Part shown: one piece after another, positions 31,771 through 43,609 of the stretch
Position numbering within the stretch: position 1 is the stretch's first letter
Layout of the letters: each line of letters begins with the position of its first letter
Assembly (NCBI GenBank): GCA_036971475.1
Contig: JBAIZL010000003.1
Coordinates: forward strand, 48,974,342 to 49,038,341
DNA from: Prosapia bicincta
Taxonomy: Eukaryota > Arthropoda > Insecta > Hemiptera > Cercopidae
Reading direction: 5' to 3'
Length of the DNA: 64,000 nt
The notes under the pieces: generated by a model
The model's input: the letters and a program-made list of their open reading frames with translations, nothing else
Database searches by the model: none
What the model was told of the DNA's origin: nothing
Translations under genes and position numbers: made by a program

Positions 31771-32730
31771 AAGTAATCACAAATGATATGTTAGTCGAGA
31801 TTTGTAAAACCGTAGAATTATAGAAAAATAGTAACGAACAGAAAAGGTTTATTGTAAAATAAAAGAAAAGAAAGCGACTCCGATAAACGCCCGAGTCATG
31901 GAATCACTGACCTTATAATTATCAATTATATAAGAGTGGTTGAAAATAAACTGAAAAGTTTACGAAATTTCACAAGATGTAGATTGATAAAATGCACTGA
32001 AATACATGTTGGTTGAATATATATTACCACAATAACGCCTCACAAGTGTACAATACATACGCCCTTGGCAGTAAGGCAGTTCTATGCAGTAATGCAGTTC
32101 TCATTAGATAATACTATTGTGCTATAAAAGTCCTGTTGCTATAGTAGGGTGAGGAACAGCACACAACGTTAGTTCCATTATTGTTTATTGATTTGTCTTA
32201 AAGCCCATACTTTACCGTCTTATTATTCGTTTACGAATTGATAAACGTTTTTAGACTGACAAAATGTTTTGTACACACTAAACAACTATCAATACTGTGA
32301 ACTCTCAAGGTATGTGAAGTCGTCTCTTTAAATTGTGTTGCAGCCTCTAAGTGTGTACATTTTATTATCTCTGTTGTAAGTGAGGCCAAGCAGGGATGTA
32401 ACACTTTCCATGACGGAATATCGGCTCAACTCAACACTTCGTTTTAAGCAAGACAGAAGACGATAGAAAGAAATGTTACTGTAGGCAATAATTTACAGAA
32501 TTTCTACATAAATGCTTTGAGTTTCTTCAATACGTTACTCAGTTATTGATTAATAGGAAAAAAATTTTTTTAATAAGTGCGCCAAACTTACTGAACAAGG
32601 AGCCATTGCCTTGTTAAAATTCAGGTTGTGTCTCGACGAAAGTCATCCTACAACGCTAAGTCTAAAGCCAAAAGAACCTATCGGGGTAAATATCAAGCTA
32701 GAAACGTTTACTTTATAGTATAATAAATTT
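31771..32730. other. Non-coding stretch
   Basis: AT-rich, with no repeat partner seen in this window. If the exon at 32,733-32,870 is terminal, part of this stretch would be its 3' untranslated region or downstream intergenic DNA. Confidence 0.35.
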
Positions 32731-32732
32731 AC

Positions 32733-32870
32733 CTTCTCCATTCACTTGAGTTCTTTTATTTTCCAAGTGTAAACGTCTACAGGCGCTCCGCCATTTTCCT
32801 TTCCAGAGTAAAACTTTAGGTCCAGCTTGCGGTACGTGTAAACCTCTATTAGTTCATGCGTGAATCTCAT
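32733..32870 (-). CDS. Candidate (probably terminal) coding exon, unknown gene
   Basis: On the minus strand a 138-base block follows a good acceptor (ttatttgttccag). It is open for 42 codons: MRFTHELIEVYTYRKLDLKF, then YSGKENGGAPVDVYTWKIKELK, and a TGA at 32,744-32,742. A donor-like AAG|GTAAAT lies just after the stop. Composition is balanced and protein-like in otherwise AT-rich single-copy DNA. I see no second copy in the window, unlike nearly all the other coding remnants. I do not recognise the protein. If real, the gene's upstream exons should lie to the right on the minus strand. Confidence 0.45.
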
Positions 32871-33394
32871 CTGGAACAAATAATTTCATTTAGGCTAAGC
32901 AACGGCTTTCCTCTAAATTTAGAGGTTATGTTTCCATCGTTTACAATGTTAATTCCTATAAATATAGAAACTGACTATATGCTAAATGCATATATTTAAT
33001 ACCTATGTATAGTTATTCGGAACTATGTGATGAAATTTAAATAGAAACTACAAACAATAATAAATAAAATAAAATCTAATAATTTTTAAAAATCTTAATT
33101 TTTTACCTGGACTAAAATCACAACTTACTGATATTTCTCAGCAAATTATAGTTTATTGTCTGGTTATAAGGAAATATTGCATTCTATTTTGTGTTTTAAT
33201 GCGTTTCCTTAAGGGAATTAGCGTGAGAAAAATAAACTACGAGCCTGATAGTATTGAATATTGATAACTTTATATTAAATATTGTAAGTTATTAGGTTTG
33301 AAGAGGAGATTTATCAGAATCCACCTATTAAACTGAGTATTTGTTAAACACATCTGGAATGTTTGTATACAAGTATTTCTGAAAATAGACTAAC

Positions 33395-33495
33395 ACACAA
33401 ACTCACACACACACACGAACAGACACACACACACACACACACACGAACAGACATACACACACAACACACGCACAACACACAAACAACACACACAT
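33395..33495. repeat. AC microsatellite
   Basis: Interrupted (AC)n with 'gaacagac' interruptions. Confidence 0.9.
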
Positions 33496-35800
33496 ACAAT
33501 ATCACAAATACTTAAAAGATCATAATTATATCAGAAATTTTCACATTTGTAATCAAATAACTAACCTGAAAATCTTCTTATTCTTTCTTTGTATGTTGCC
33601 AAAACAATAACTTATTTCCATGATTTTATAATAACATTCTATTTCGTTTGCTATGGTTATTACTTTAAGGATGATTAACCCTATTTCCTATCTAAGGATA
33701 AACCCTTAATGATATTTCCTTCTAAAAAAATATTTATGGGCCCTGGATACTAAACAAAAGGTTCAGACAAAATTATTTTTAATCTTAACAGTGAATTTAT
33801 TTTTCAAAACAGATTAAGTTAAGCGTTAATATAATTCATTCAACCCCTTATTTTAAGTACATAAAAATTATTTCAAAAATTTCATTTATGTTGCCTGACA
33901 TTTCTGTGTGACCCAAAATTTGGTATATTTCTAACTGGCTTTGTATATATTGGATTTACAACTGATTTAACAATTGCCCTAATTCCTATCAAACAACTAA
34001 CCATTTAATTTTTAAATAACAAGAACATAATTAGATACACATTTTCTATAACCACATTTATTTCTAAATCAAAAGCCCTCTAGACATAATAATTATTTTA
34101 TATAAATAAATTTCCAACAGTTTAGTTCTCTAGAAGTAGCACAATTATATGTGTTAAGGTTTCTCTAGTATTCCTGACATTTTTGTAAAAATCCCTTTAT
34201 TTATTTACTTCTTAATTTGCAAAATTTTACAAACATTTTTACTCGTTATAATTCGTGTACTCATTTAAAACTACCTTTATTTAAGGTTGAAGTGATTATT
34301 TCATTTTTGACTATTTCTAAACGTTTCTTTACATCTGACTAGTTTAATACCGCCATCTTGGTTTTATGACGTAAACCAGTATGGCGTCGTATTTGTCTCA
34401 AGCCTTATTTGTTCTAACAAGATATAGCCACCATACACAAAAACACATGAAAATTTACTTCAAAAGAATTTTTTAATTCTCTATTACAACCCCAAAAAAT
34501 TAAATTTTTCACTTGTTAGAAAGAAAGAAGAAAGCTCTAACCTTTTATAATTCCAGCAGGTTCCAGCATCCTTGTAAAACTTAGTACAAGTTTGGAACAG
34601 ACCTCTCAGGTTGGTTTGGACGATCTACTTTGTGATCCGATTGAGTCCTTGCCTCTGTATTATTTTGAGTTGGTTTTCGCTCTTCTGCCTCAATTCTTTC
34701 TTTAGTGTTTATGTGTTACCGCAAATTTAGTTTTTAAAATTCGAAAGTTCTTTATTTATCACAAGGTTATAATTTCACTATCTTTATACTTTTTTATCTA
34801 TATCAATTCTTTTCCGACTTTAGGCTTAAATTTTAGATATTGGATTTCTTTAGAATTTTCTTGAACCGAAAATTTAAAATATTTAAATTTGACCTTGGTA
34901 ACTTGAAAGTTAGTCACTGCTCTGCTTCTACATTCGAATTACAAATTTCGCTGCGCTTTTTTTACTGACTTCAATATTTAGAAAACGCAACACAAATTCT
35001 GATAAAAAGACCACATTTTGAGATTAAAATCCCTACAATGGTTGGGAAACTCACATATTAGGCTAACAGGCTACCCCTACAAACGAACTTAGGCCTTATG
35101 ATTCTTCTACACTTTAATTTAAAAAGCATAGCGAGTTCGAAACGACTTTCCGGGTTAACTACTCATACGACGCTAAAAACTGGCTTCGTTGCCTTCTGCT
35201 TCCCTCTCTGGCTACTCCTCCTCTGGTGGTTAGACTTCCTCCAATCACAAAATTCTTATGATACATTGTGACCTATAATACGATATATTCTTGCTGGTAT
35301 TTTCCAATGCCAATGGTCTTCCTAGCTGCATTTTCACTTCCTTTCACTGTTTGTATTCTACTTCTCATCCAAATGAACAAAACTGTCCCTTCTTTAGAAT
35401 GGTTTTTCTTTACACATTCTAGTTATTAGGTATTTGGATAGGGCATGAAATTTGTAGTTAAATCCTGTTTGTTTAGAATTTACGAATAAAATTTTAGATT
35501 TTAAAGTTTTATATATATAAATTTATATATATACTTATAATAATGTATTAGATTTAAAAAAAAGTCAACACGGCAATAACACAAAATGACTGAAAGTTAT
35601 ATTTCTTGTTACAAAAATGTCAACGTGTTCTATTGGCGTTCTTTTTGCATTTTAAGGCTCTGCTTCATTTACTTTATTTGAAATTTTTGCTGTAATTTTG
35701 AAGTTCTGGTTTGATTGTTTACTGGATTTTTCTGCCTGGTCGGCTCTACTTTTATTCACTAAAATTGTGTTTCACTGTTGCTTCGTCCGTCTTCTTCCGC
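33496..35800. other. Mostly single-copy non-coding stretch
   Basis: No repeat partner and no long frame were seen. GC-richer patches lie at 34,345-34,400 (ccgccatcttgg followed by tgacgtaa) and 35,150-35,250. These could be regulatory or remnants of an element, but nothing decisive is visible. Confidence 0.35.
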
Positions 35801-35935
35801 ACATCCCGGGAGGAAATCTTTCTGTCAATGTTTTATATCGCGTAAGAATTTATGGTTAGTCTTTGAATGCAGTTAAACTTCAGTTACCTCAGTTCTGTAG
35901 TACTCAAGTTTGTTAAAATCCTCCGTTATTGTTTG

Positions 35936-36100
35936 CTACAAACCCATTTTGCAAACGGCGTAGTTCCGTTCCCCGGGATGTACGTGTGCGGTGCACGGAC
36001 GCGGGTTGGTTACATCCCATGAATTTTGATGATTAGGCCGAAAGGGTGCCGATCCTAGGCCGGCGTCAAAGCAAGAAGAATTTCGATGACTCTGGTGGCA
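35936..36100 (-). CDS. Weak exon candidate, unknown
   Basis: On the minus strand, after an acceptor-like 'attctgatttag' and one splice-phase base, 54 codons are open: CHQSHRNSSCFDAGLGSAPF, then RPNHQNSWDVTNPRPCTAHV, then HPGERNYAVCKMGL and a TAG. GC content is well above the surroundings and there are CpGs. I do not recognise it. An open frame of this length in a GC-rich patch may be chance, or it may be an old transposon fragment. Confidence 0.2.
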   Translation of the reverse strand, partial: CHQSHRNSSCFDAGLGSAPFRPNHQNSWDVTNPRPCTAHVHPGERNYAVCKMGL

Positions 36101-36316
36101 GCTAAATCAGAATAAAAAGATTCATTGTAACTTCGTATCGTGTATTTTAAAAAGATTTATTCCTTTTATTTAATATAAATTGTATGGAATTAAAGTGCAT
36201 CACACTTGACAAATTTTACGAGCACACCGCTATTTTATATATTTAGTACAAATTAATTTTATGTACAATGATTTTTCTATAGCTACATCGTCGCCCAGAC
36301 CGAAGTACACTATGTT

Positions 36317-36890
36317 ATACAGATGCACCGATTCCGTTTCTCGATTCCAGGAGTCGTTGATTGTAATGGTATCTAGTGATAGTCGATACTCGATTCTGCA
36401 TTGATTAAAGCGCCGATTCCGATTCTTGTTTTTTAAATTGTTAAAATAAGTGAACTGTGTAATTTATTGGGAAACTAACTAATCATCAACTATGTTTTAT
36501 TTATGTATTAGTTGCTTTGAATGGATTTAAACGCAAATTGTGATCACAAAAATCTTATTAATATTTGTAACGAACCACAACAAAGACGATCGCAAGCACT
36601 CATGGTCCGTTTATTTGTCACTTTTATCCTATATATTTGTTATTATTTCAGATATTCCTATTCATAATCATAACAAACAACGTTTTCTGTAGCCTATTAT
36701 ATTAAAACAGAGTTTTCAAAACGCTTCACTATATTGTAAGCTAAATTATTATTAGAGAATATCATGGAGGCATATATAACAAGAAAAATCGAGAATTGAC
36801 CTAAATATCTAGAATAGAAAGAAAAGATTTAGAATCGAAATTGGTAATAGAATCGAAAAGCTTAGGAGCCGTTCCATCCCTACTATATTA
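36317..36890. mobile_element. Possible hAT-like non-autonomous element
   Basis: The ends look like imperfect inverted repeats: 'agatgcaccgattcc…ctcgattc' on the left and the reverse complement of 'gaatcgaaaagcttaggagc…ccatcccta' on the right. Flanking 'tatgttat' and 'tatattat' differ at one base and would be an 8-base target duplication, typical of hAT. The interior is non-coding. Confidence 0.45.
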
Positions 36891-37269
36891 TAATAGGTTA
36901 TTTTCTCCTGAAGAGTAAAGAAAGATAATGTTCCATGTAGTTTTTCCTACAAAATGAAAAACGTAAAACTAAAAACTAGTCTAGAGGTCACGATACTGAC
37001 GTTTCGGGGCTGGGGGAGGGGTGTGGAAATTATATGACATACGGCCCAGTTCTGACATAGTTTGAGAATCCCTCAAATGGTTTGTATTATTAGTGCGTCT
37101 TATCCGGATTGTTCTACTTTGAAATAGCTATGAACCTTTCTTTCTTACTACGCCAATGAAGTAGGACATCCTGTAGCGGCTTCAACGAAGTACGAAACGG
37201 CACTAGAAAATTCCCAGTCCGCAAGTATATTTACTTCTGAGGAAAGTTCTGCACTATTTACCTCTAAAG

Positions 37270-37730
37270 CAGTGGTTCCGATCCCTAGAGGTCCGCGAGC
37301 AATGTCTTAGGGGTTCGAGAGATGTCACTGAAATTGAAATGTATTTTTATATAACACGATCGCGAGACTGTATCCGTAACAACGGGCTTCATGAAAAATA
37401 AATATAGGAACCGGCTTGATATGCAGTATGACGTCAGAGTAAAAGTGACAAGTAAGGAGCCTAACATTTCTCCAAAATCATGAACACAAAGGACAGATTC
37501 AACTCATCTCACTACAATTGTTGTTAAGTTGTGAGAATATGTAATTGCATTTTATAACAATTTTGAATAATTAATATTATTATTATACTTATTATATTTA
37601 TTCTCTGTTTATCGCGAAAAAAACAAACTTGTGTTACTTTTTTTTTATTCCATTAATTCCTTGTTCTAAACAAATAATAATATAAAGAGGATTAAAAAAA
37701 TTCCGCCTGGATCTACGAATTGTACCACGT
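37270..37730 (+). mobile_element. hAT-type element 5' end (MITE)
   Basis: The block begins 'cagtggttcc', the usual start of SCAND3/ZBED-type hAT elements. It continues with 'caatgtcttaggggttcga' and 'gaaaaataaatataggaacc'. The same body occurs at 55,721-56,360, 49,790-50,330 and 52,120-52,790. Copy A has lost the 3' end, which copy C keeps. Confidence 0.7.
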
Positions 37731-38875
37731 GGTAGTTTTATATTTATAAGGATTTGGGGAGGGATTTTTATATTGCAATGAAAAATACCTGAATATGATT
37801 TGTAAACGAATATCATAACCAAACGCTTTCACATAAAATATAATTCACAAACAAATTTTATTTTGAAAAAATTGAATTATATGAAATTCAATTTTTATTA
37901 AAAATAAAATTATACAAAAGTTTAAAATTTGTATCAATATGAATACAGGCATTTGTCCCTACTTGCCCCTAGTTAATTATTCCAAATTTCCGTTTTCAAC
38001 CATTTAAGCAATATGAATTTCATATACTTGAGTATTAGACTTTTTGTCTAAATAGAGTAATATAAATGCAAGGTATATTAGACATTGACAATTTTTGTGA
38101 ATAAGAAGTGCAGGGTTACCAGAGGTTAAGGGCGTATGTGACGCAATAATGTGCAAGGCTAGAGCTAGCTTTACTCCCTTAGGACACCTTTAGGCAACAA
38201 ACTCTAACCGACATGTTGTGACGTATGTACCAGAACTTCCTAAGGAAATAATTAGGAAACGTTTTCAGTGTATAAATGTATTGATAAAGTAAAGCTTACT
38301 CGAGAAAACTTCTCTCTTTCTTCGGCGCAAGACTCCACACTTTGTCGAGTGCTGGTAATAGATTATATTTTGTTGTTATCAATAATTTACTTAGAAGATT
38401 CAAAAAATCAATCATCTAATAAATCATTGAAATAACTGACATTAGTTTTGCCTGTGCCTGTACCCTTACTGGAATCTAATACGTTCTATAAACTTCAAGA
38501 ATAGACACTTTCTTGAGAAAAACCTCACAATTTAATAGTACTTGGCAATGTTTTGTGAATTTATGAAAACATCGGACTTAGAAACGTGTAACCCACAAGT
38601 TAGATGTTGCAAAGAACAATAAATTACTTGTTCAAAAAAGAAAATTTAACCGTATAAATTTAAACATCAACCCCATTTATTCACGAAATACAACGCATAA
38701 AATTCACTTACACCGTCCACCCGGGGTGTATTAACTAACATTTTATTTAGCATAAAATAATTTACAAAATAATGTATATTGATTTAAAAATATAAATAAA
38801 AAGTTTTTTGTACCTGACCAACATACAATTTAGTGTATTGTTTTATTTTATTAAGTAATTTTGTTCGTTGCTCAC

Positions 38876-38989
38876 CTGAAATGACCCTGTTCTTCAAGAG
38901 ATTTAGAAAAGGTTGTGTCGAAAGGGGTAATTTCGAAGATATGGTCGAGACAAAGAACATGTAAGCGGGTAGACATTCATTTCAGCATT
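38876..38989 (-). CDS. Candidate first coding exon, possible mitochondrial presequence
   Basis: On the minus strand the block has a TTTCAG|GTGAGC donor after 38,876 and an acceptor-like 'ctattcacag' before 38,989. From ATG at 38,960 one frame is open to the donor: MFFVSTISSKLPLSTQPFLN then LLKNRVIS plus one base. It is rich in Ser and Leu with Lys/Arg and no acidic residues, which fits a mitochondrial targeting presequence. I could not join it in frame directly to the exon candidates at 39.5 or 32.7 kb, so an intermediate exon would be needed. It lies in the 1.6 kb absent from copy C. Confidence 0.35.
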
Positions 38990-39546
38990 CTGTGAATAGA
39001 AAATAAATATTAAAAATAAATTTGAATTCAGATCAACAGTTTTTCAATACATATTTATGTAAAGTTTTTTTAAATGTTCGTCTGGACAATGTTAAACTAT
39101 GTTGGATAGTTTCCATGTGGGTTACATCCTCTTCAAATTTTATTGGCTACCTTATGTCGCTAGTTTTTCTTTTGTCTTATCAGAACGAATCCTGCTTCAC
39201 TTTATCTTTGGCTTCGGTGGGAAATTCTGAAAATTTCCCAAGCTGCAGGTGTTAGTTGGACTTGCTTTTTATGCATTTGTAGAGATTTTTCTCCATAAAT
39301 CGCAGAGTCTCTCGATGACGAATGTAACTCTCCTCTCCAGAGATAGAGTCCACTTTCCTTACTATGTAGTCTTTCGAAGCATATTATTATTTATGGTATA
39401 CCAGGTACGTGCAGTAACCCTTTTTTGCCGAAGGTTCTTCAACTGACTGCCCTTTGATAGACAACGACACTTTGCTACAATCTCTCACAGTTCAAATATT
39501 TTACAATAATTTTTCCTAATGTAAGGAACAAATAAAAGTAACTTAC

Positions 39547-39769
39547 AAAACGACTGAGTCCTGTAGAACGCAGGGACTTCAATCTTTAGCGGAAATAGTG
39601 CGGATTCACTTGTAGAAATTATTGTAGCTTTTTTATAAACTATTTCCGCTTTCTCTTCTTCATCATCTTCAGGAATCACCTCGAGAATAGGAACAAACTT
39701 TATTCTCGGGTATGCGCTTGACAAATAGCTAAGCATGTCCTCATCGAAAACTACTGTAAAGGTAGACAT
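39547..39769 (-). CDS. Candidate first coding exon, unknown acidic protein
   Basis: The minus-strand frame of 74 codons starts at ATG 39,769-39,767 (an in-frame ATG lies six codons upstream at 39,787) and ends at TTTT|GTAAGTT, a strong donor after 39,547. It reads MSTFTVVFDEDMLSYLSSAY, then PRIKFVPILEVIPEDDEEEK, then AEIVYKKATIISTSESALFP, then LKIEVPAFYRTQSF. Composition is strongly protein-like with an acidic patch. A short in-frame continuation may exist at 39,402-39,442 (acceptor gggcagtcag). I do not recognise the family. It is absent from copy C. Confidence 0.4.
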
Positions 39770-40019
39770 TTGAATAAATCTTGTCAAATAATACGATATT
39801 TATAAACAATATAAATACGATAATAAACTGTCAGGTAAAATAAAAGCCTACAGACATGCATATTGTGATATACATAATTATTAGCTCCTATGTTGATGAA
39901 TTTTAAAAAAATAATTTTATTCTACATCATAGCTATTGTTTTTATTTTTCATAGTTTCTTAACTATGAATTGAATTGAATAAATTGAATTTTGTAGTTCA
40001 TTACGTTTGGTGAATCTTA

Positions 40020-40290
40020 TTAATCCTTTAACAATAGTTTATTACTATCCGGACTACCCGAACAGACACACAAAAACACAAAGTACAAACATATTAAACG
40101 AACAAACACAATACAAATCACACACACTCTTTGATACTATCGAAAACCTACCTTTGAAACCGCCACCGCATGACCCGACCTCTCCAAGCAGAAGACACGG
40201 ATGAAGAGCGGCACATAGCGATCGCAAACGTTCTGTCTCAGTAAGATTTAACACATTTACTAAATTTAAAGTTCGGATGGTTTTAAACTG
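40020..40290 (+). mobile_element. Penelope-like element 3' end fragment
   Basis: The short frame (…NTIQIK…TLFDTIENLPLKPPPHDP) is the kind of tail seen at the end of Penelope-like ORFs. It is followed by 'gatgaa' and 'cgatcg.aaacgttctgtc', a typical 3' hairpin region. Copies are at 57,235-57,515 (same strand) and 24,130-24,390 (opposite strand). No reverse transcriptase is attached. Confidence 0.65.
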
Positions 40291-41244
40291 TTGCTTATGT
40301 GATTAATAAAATTAAAATTATTTAGGGACACGGGTGTGCTAATGGTTTAAATCTAATATTTTAATTACATAATATTTATACAGTAACTTTAATACTTTGG
40401 ATCTATAGTTTTATTAAACTTCATGTATTTTCTCCTAGAAATATAATATGGTAGTAGTAGAATTAAAGGCGGAGACTTACAAGAACCACAAAATGAAAAT
40501 TCTAAATCTGGCAGCCGTAATATGATGCTATAATATTTGAATATATTCAAAAGAACATTACAATTACATTCAAAACATGGGATGAGGATCCCAATATTTA
40601 GCTTAAACCCAGCAAATATTGGAAACCGAACAAATATACGCGTTCGGAACAAGCTGTAAAACTATTTTAATTATATTAGTGGATTTTAATAAAACTACTA
40701 AATTACATTATTTCTAGGTAAAGTTAAAACAACTTAATAGTAATTACCTCCCCTTTCCTTCCTCTTCTTTGCACCAAAGCAGCACGTGACTGGAACAAGA
40801 TAAGACATTCTTTTATTAAAGCTAGAGTTTTACTAGTTATACAATATCGGTTGTGCCATTCTAAACACACACATAGACACAAATTATTATTTTTTTAACT
40901 AGGCATTACGAAGGATCAAGATATCAAACGAAATTATATTGAAATATAACTGTAAAAATTAAATATAACTGATATGAGGTAATTTTAAAAGAATTACTCC
41001 TATCATACAGAAGATCCATTTTAAATCCTCCGAATGTCGGGCAGCTTTTAAATCCAAAAGTATAGTGTTTGTATATAAGACATAAAGCAATGGAGGAACC
41101 ATATAATGAGGGGCAGAGTACTATCTCTGAAATAATGTATTTTAGAACTAAAAAATAATAACAATTTCTTTCTCCAACATTCACCAGTTTTAAACTAGCC
41201 TTATATAGAGAATAAGCAACTTATTTAAGCATTTATTGCATTTG

Positions 41245-41314
41245 GGGGGTCCTTGTCAATGTAGTGACCGATGCCCCCAGTGGGTCCTTGAAAACAATTT
41301 GTTGGTAACCACTG
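41245..41314 (+). mobile_element. hAT-type element 3' terminal region
   Basis: The sequence ends 'gttggtaaccactg', the reverse complement of the 'cagtggtt.ccaac' 5' terminus, and contains 'ggtccttgtcaatgtag'. Related 3' ends are at 50,262-50,330, 52,730-52,790, 56,290-56,360 and 58,471-58,530. It has no 5' partner nearby. Confidence 0.7.
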
Positions 41315-41754
41315 GCCAATGTGTATGAGAGAGAGAGGAATTAGCCTATATATATGAGAGAGAGAGAAAGGGGTGGAGAGAATAATGGATTCCACTAACA
41401 GTGCTTTAACATCAACAATTAATATATATAGGCCTAAATATACGTCGCCATTTGTAAATAAAATATAAGGAATAGACTCATATACTTTAGCTAATAGAAA
41501 TAAATACAAGACCAATAAATAAACTAATTCTAGAGTACACTGATGGAACATTTATATAGTTTTATTAGATATTTATCTAATTAGTTATTTTATCTGATAA
41601 AAAGAACAATATGTCCCTTTTTGGTAATAAGTTGGAAACGTCTAAATGTAACATTTAACCAAAGGAAAGGTTTTTTATTATATTTACCTACAAAAAACAG
41701 TCCAAGTACAATAGCTTCTACTTAGGCTATTTTCAGCCCGGTTAAATGTCGACG

Positions 41755-41758
41755 TCAT

Positions 41759-41840
<82 letters not shown>

Positions 41841-41850
41841 ATATATATAA
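41755..41850. repeat. Compound ATAC/AC/AT microsatellite
   Basis: (ATAC)n, then (AC)n, then (AT)n. The same compound array occurs at 58,968-59,061 in copy C with a longer AC tract. Confidence 0.95.
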
Positions 41851-42154
41851 TGTCTAATTCCACTGTAACAGTGGTTTATTCGTAATTGAAGAGATATACC
41901 GTCTAAAGGGCACGAATATATAGTGATATAAGCAAAATTAGGGTAAATTAATTGATCGAAACTTACAAAGTCTCCAAAAGTTTTGAAGCTTCATATTTTT
42001 TCTTTCAGACTAAGAAAAAATGATTCAAAATGTCCTTAGGAAACCATGGTAATGTAAACACAGCGATTGTTTAATTGTTGTACGATTTAATTAAATACTG
42101 TAATATAAATATTTTTTCCTTTTATATTTACATATTTAATTATTATTGAATTTT

Positions 42155-42480
42155 TATAGGGTCGAAAACTTTTGAAGAACGTAGCGCATTCCCAATGTAT
42201 GTTTTAATATTAAAAAATAAACCACTACAGACCTGGTTCTAACTGAGAAGCTCATCAATTGGAGTGAGGCATAGGCCTTACGTTCCCCTCAAATCCCTCG
42301 GGAGCTCCTCATATTCAAGTGATACTGGTTCTACCCGGCATCATCCAATATATAACCGCAATTACTGATGGTCATCTGCATTATAAATGCTGACTAACAA
42401 CCGCTCTGCCACTGGATGGTCCCATGTTTGCATGGATGCATAGACTTTAGGTTCTGTCAAATCAATCGGGAGCTCCAACT
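42155..42480 (+). pseudogene. LINE fragment upstream of RNase H, extra copy
   Basis: The block beginning 'gggtcgaaaacttttgaag' and including 'caaatccctcgggagctcct' is a diverged version of 43,620-43,880. It lies in the first of two tandem units in copy A. It carries only the region before the RNase H motif. Confidence 0.5.
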
Positions 42481-43609
42481 AAAATGTATATATTAAATAT
42501 AACCAATATGAGGTATTTTTAAAAGAATAAATCCTATCATACAGAAAATCCATTGTACATCCTCTGAATTTCGGATAGTCTTAAATCGAAAAGTAGAGTG
42601 TTTGAATATAAAACATAAAGCAATGGAAGAACCATAGAATGGAGGACAGAGTATTATCTCTGAAATCATGTATTTTAGGACTAAAAAATAAACAAAATTA
42701 CCAGTTTTAAACTTGCACTATATAGAGAATAGATAACCAACCTATTTAAGCATTTACTTTTGAATTTACTCTTTTATATTGGCCCTTCAAGTGAGTGACA
42801 AGAGAATCTGCGAAACCAAAGTGATTAAGATTCAGGATGGTGCGTATTAGGAAAATTACGATTTCTATCTGTAATTTGGTTTCTCTATTCTCACACCTAA
42901 AGAAGTATCAGAACTGTCAGAAGCAAAAAGCTTTATAACTGACATTAGCAAGAAAAATACTAACTACTAAACGGATATCAATACTCCCCCCCCCCCAATT
43001 ACCATTTGTAAATATAATAAAGTGAACTAGATATAGAGAACCGATTCAAATAATTTGGCCAATGGTAAAATAATACACATCAACTAATTCTAAAGTAATT
43101 TACTGTGGCACTTATTTAGTAGTATTAATTTAATATTGCGATGTTGTTTTATATATAATAATATGTACAATATGTACATTTCTATCAAGAAGGTAGAAAC
43201 CTTGGAAACGTACCGTTTAACCAAAGCTTAGGCCTACATAAAGTAGATATGCGGACCTTCGGGCGAGTAAATGTCGACATCAAGTATACCTATTAGTTTT
43301 TAGACCTAACCTGACTTACCCTAATGGTTTATTTGTGATTGCCGTCATATACCGTCTAGGTGTCTGGGATGCATTTTGTTATAACTAAAATACTGATAAT
43401 TAATTTGATTAAACTTACTAAAACTTTAAATGATTTTATGCTTCATAATTTTGCTTTTAGTCTAACACAATATGACTCAATTGTCTTCAGTAAACCATGG
43501 TAATGTAAATGTAGTCTATGCCTTAATGTTTTACGTTTTTTATTGGGTACAGAGATATAAATATTTGTGTAATTTTAATAATTACATAATAATTTAGTTA
43601 TTACGGAAA

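Noticed and set aside
39022..39446. Two plus-strand frames of 77 and 65 codons
   Set aside because: No recognisable domain; the minus strand here has the better exon-like signals with a strong donor.
38876..39769. Direct splice of the 39.55 kb exon to the 38.99 kb acceptor
   Set aside because: The split codon becomes TAA, so these two candidates cannot be consecutive exons of one frame.
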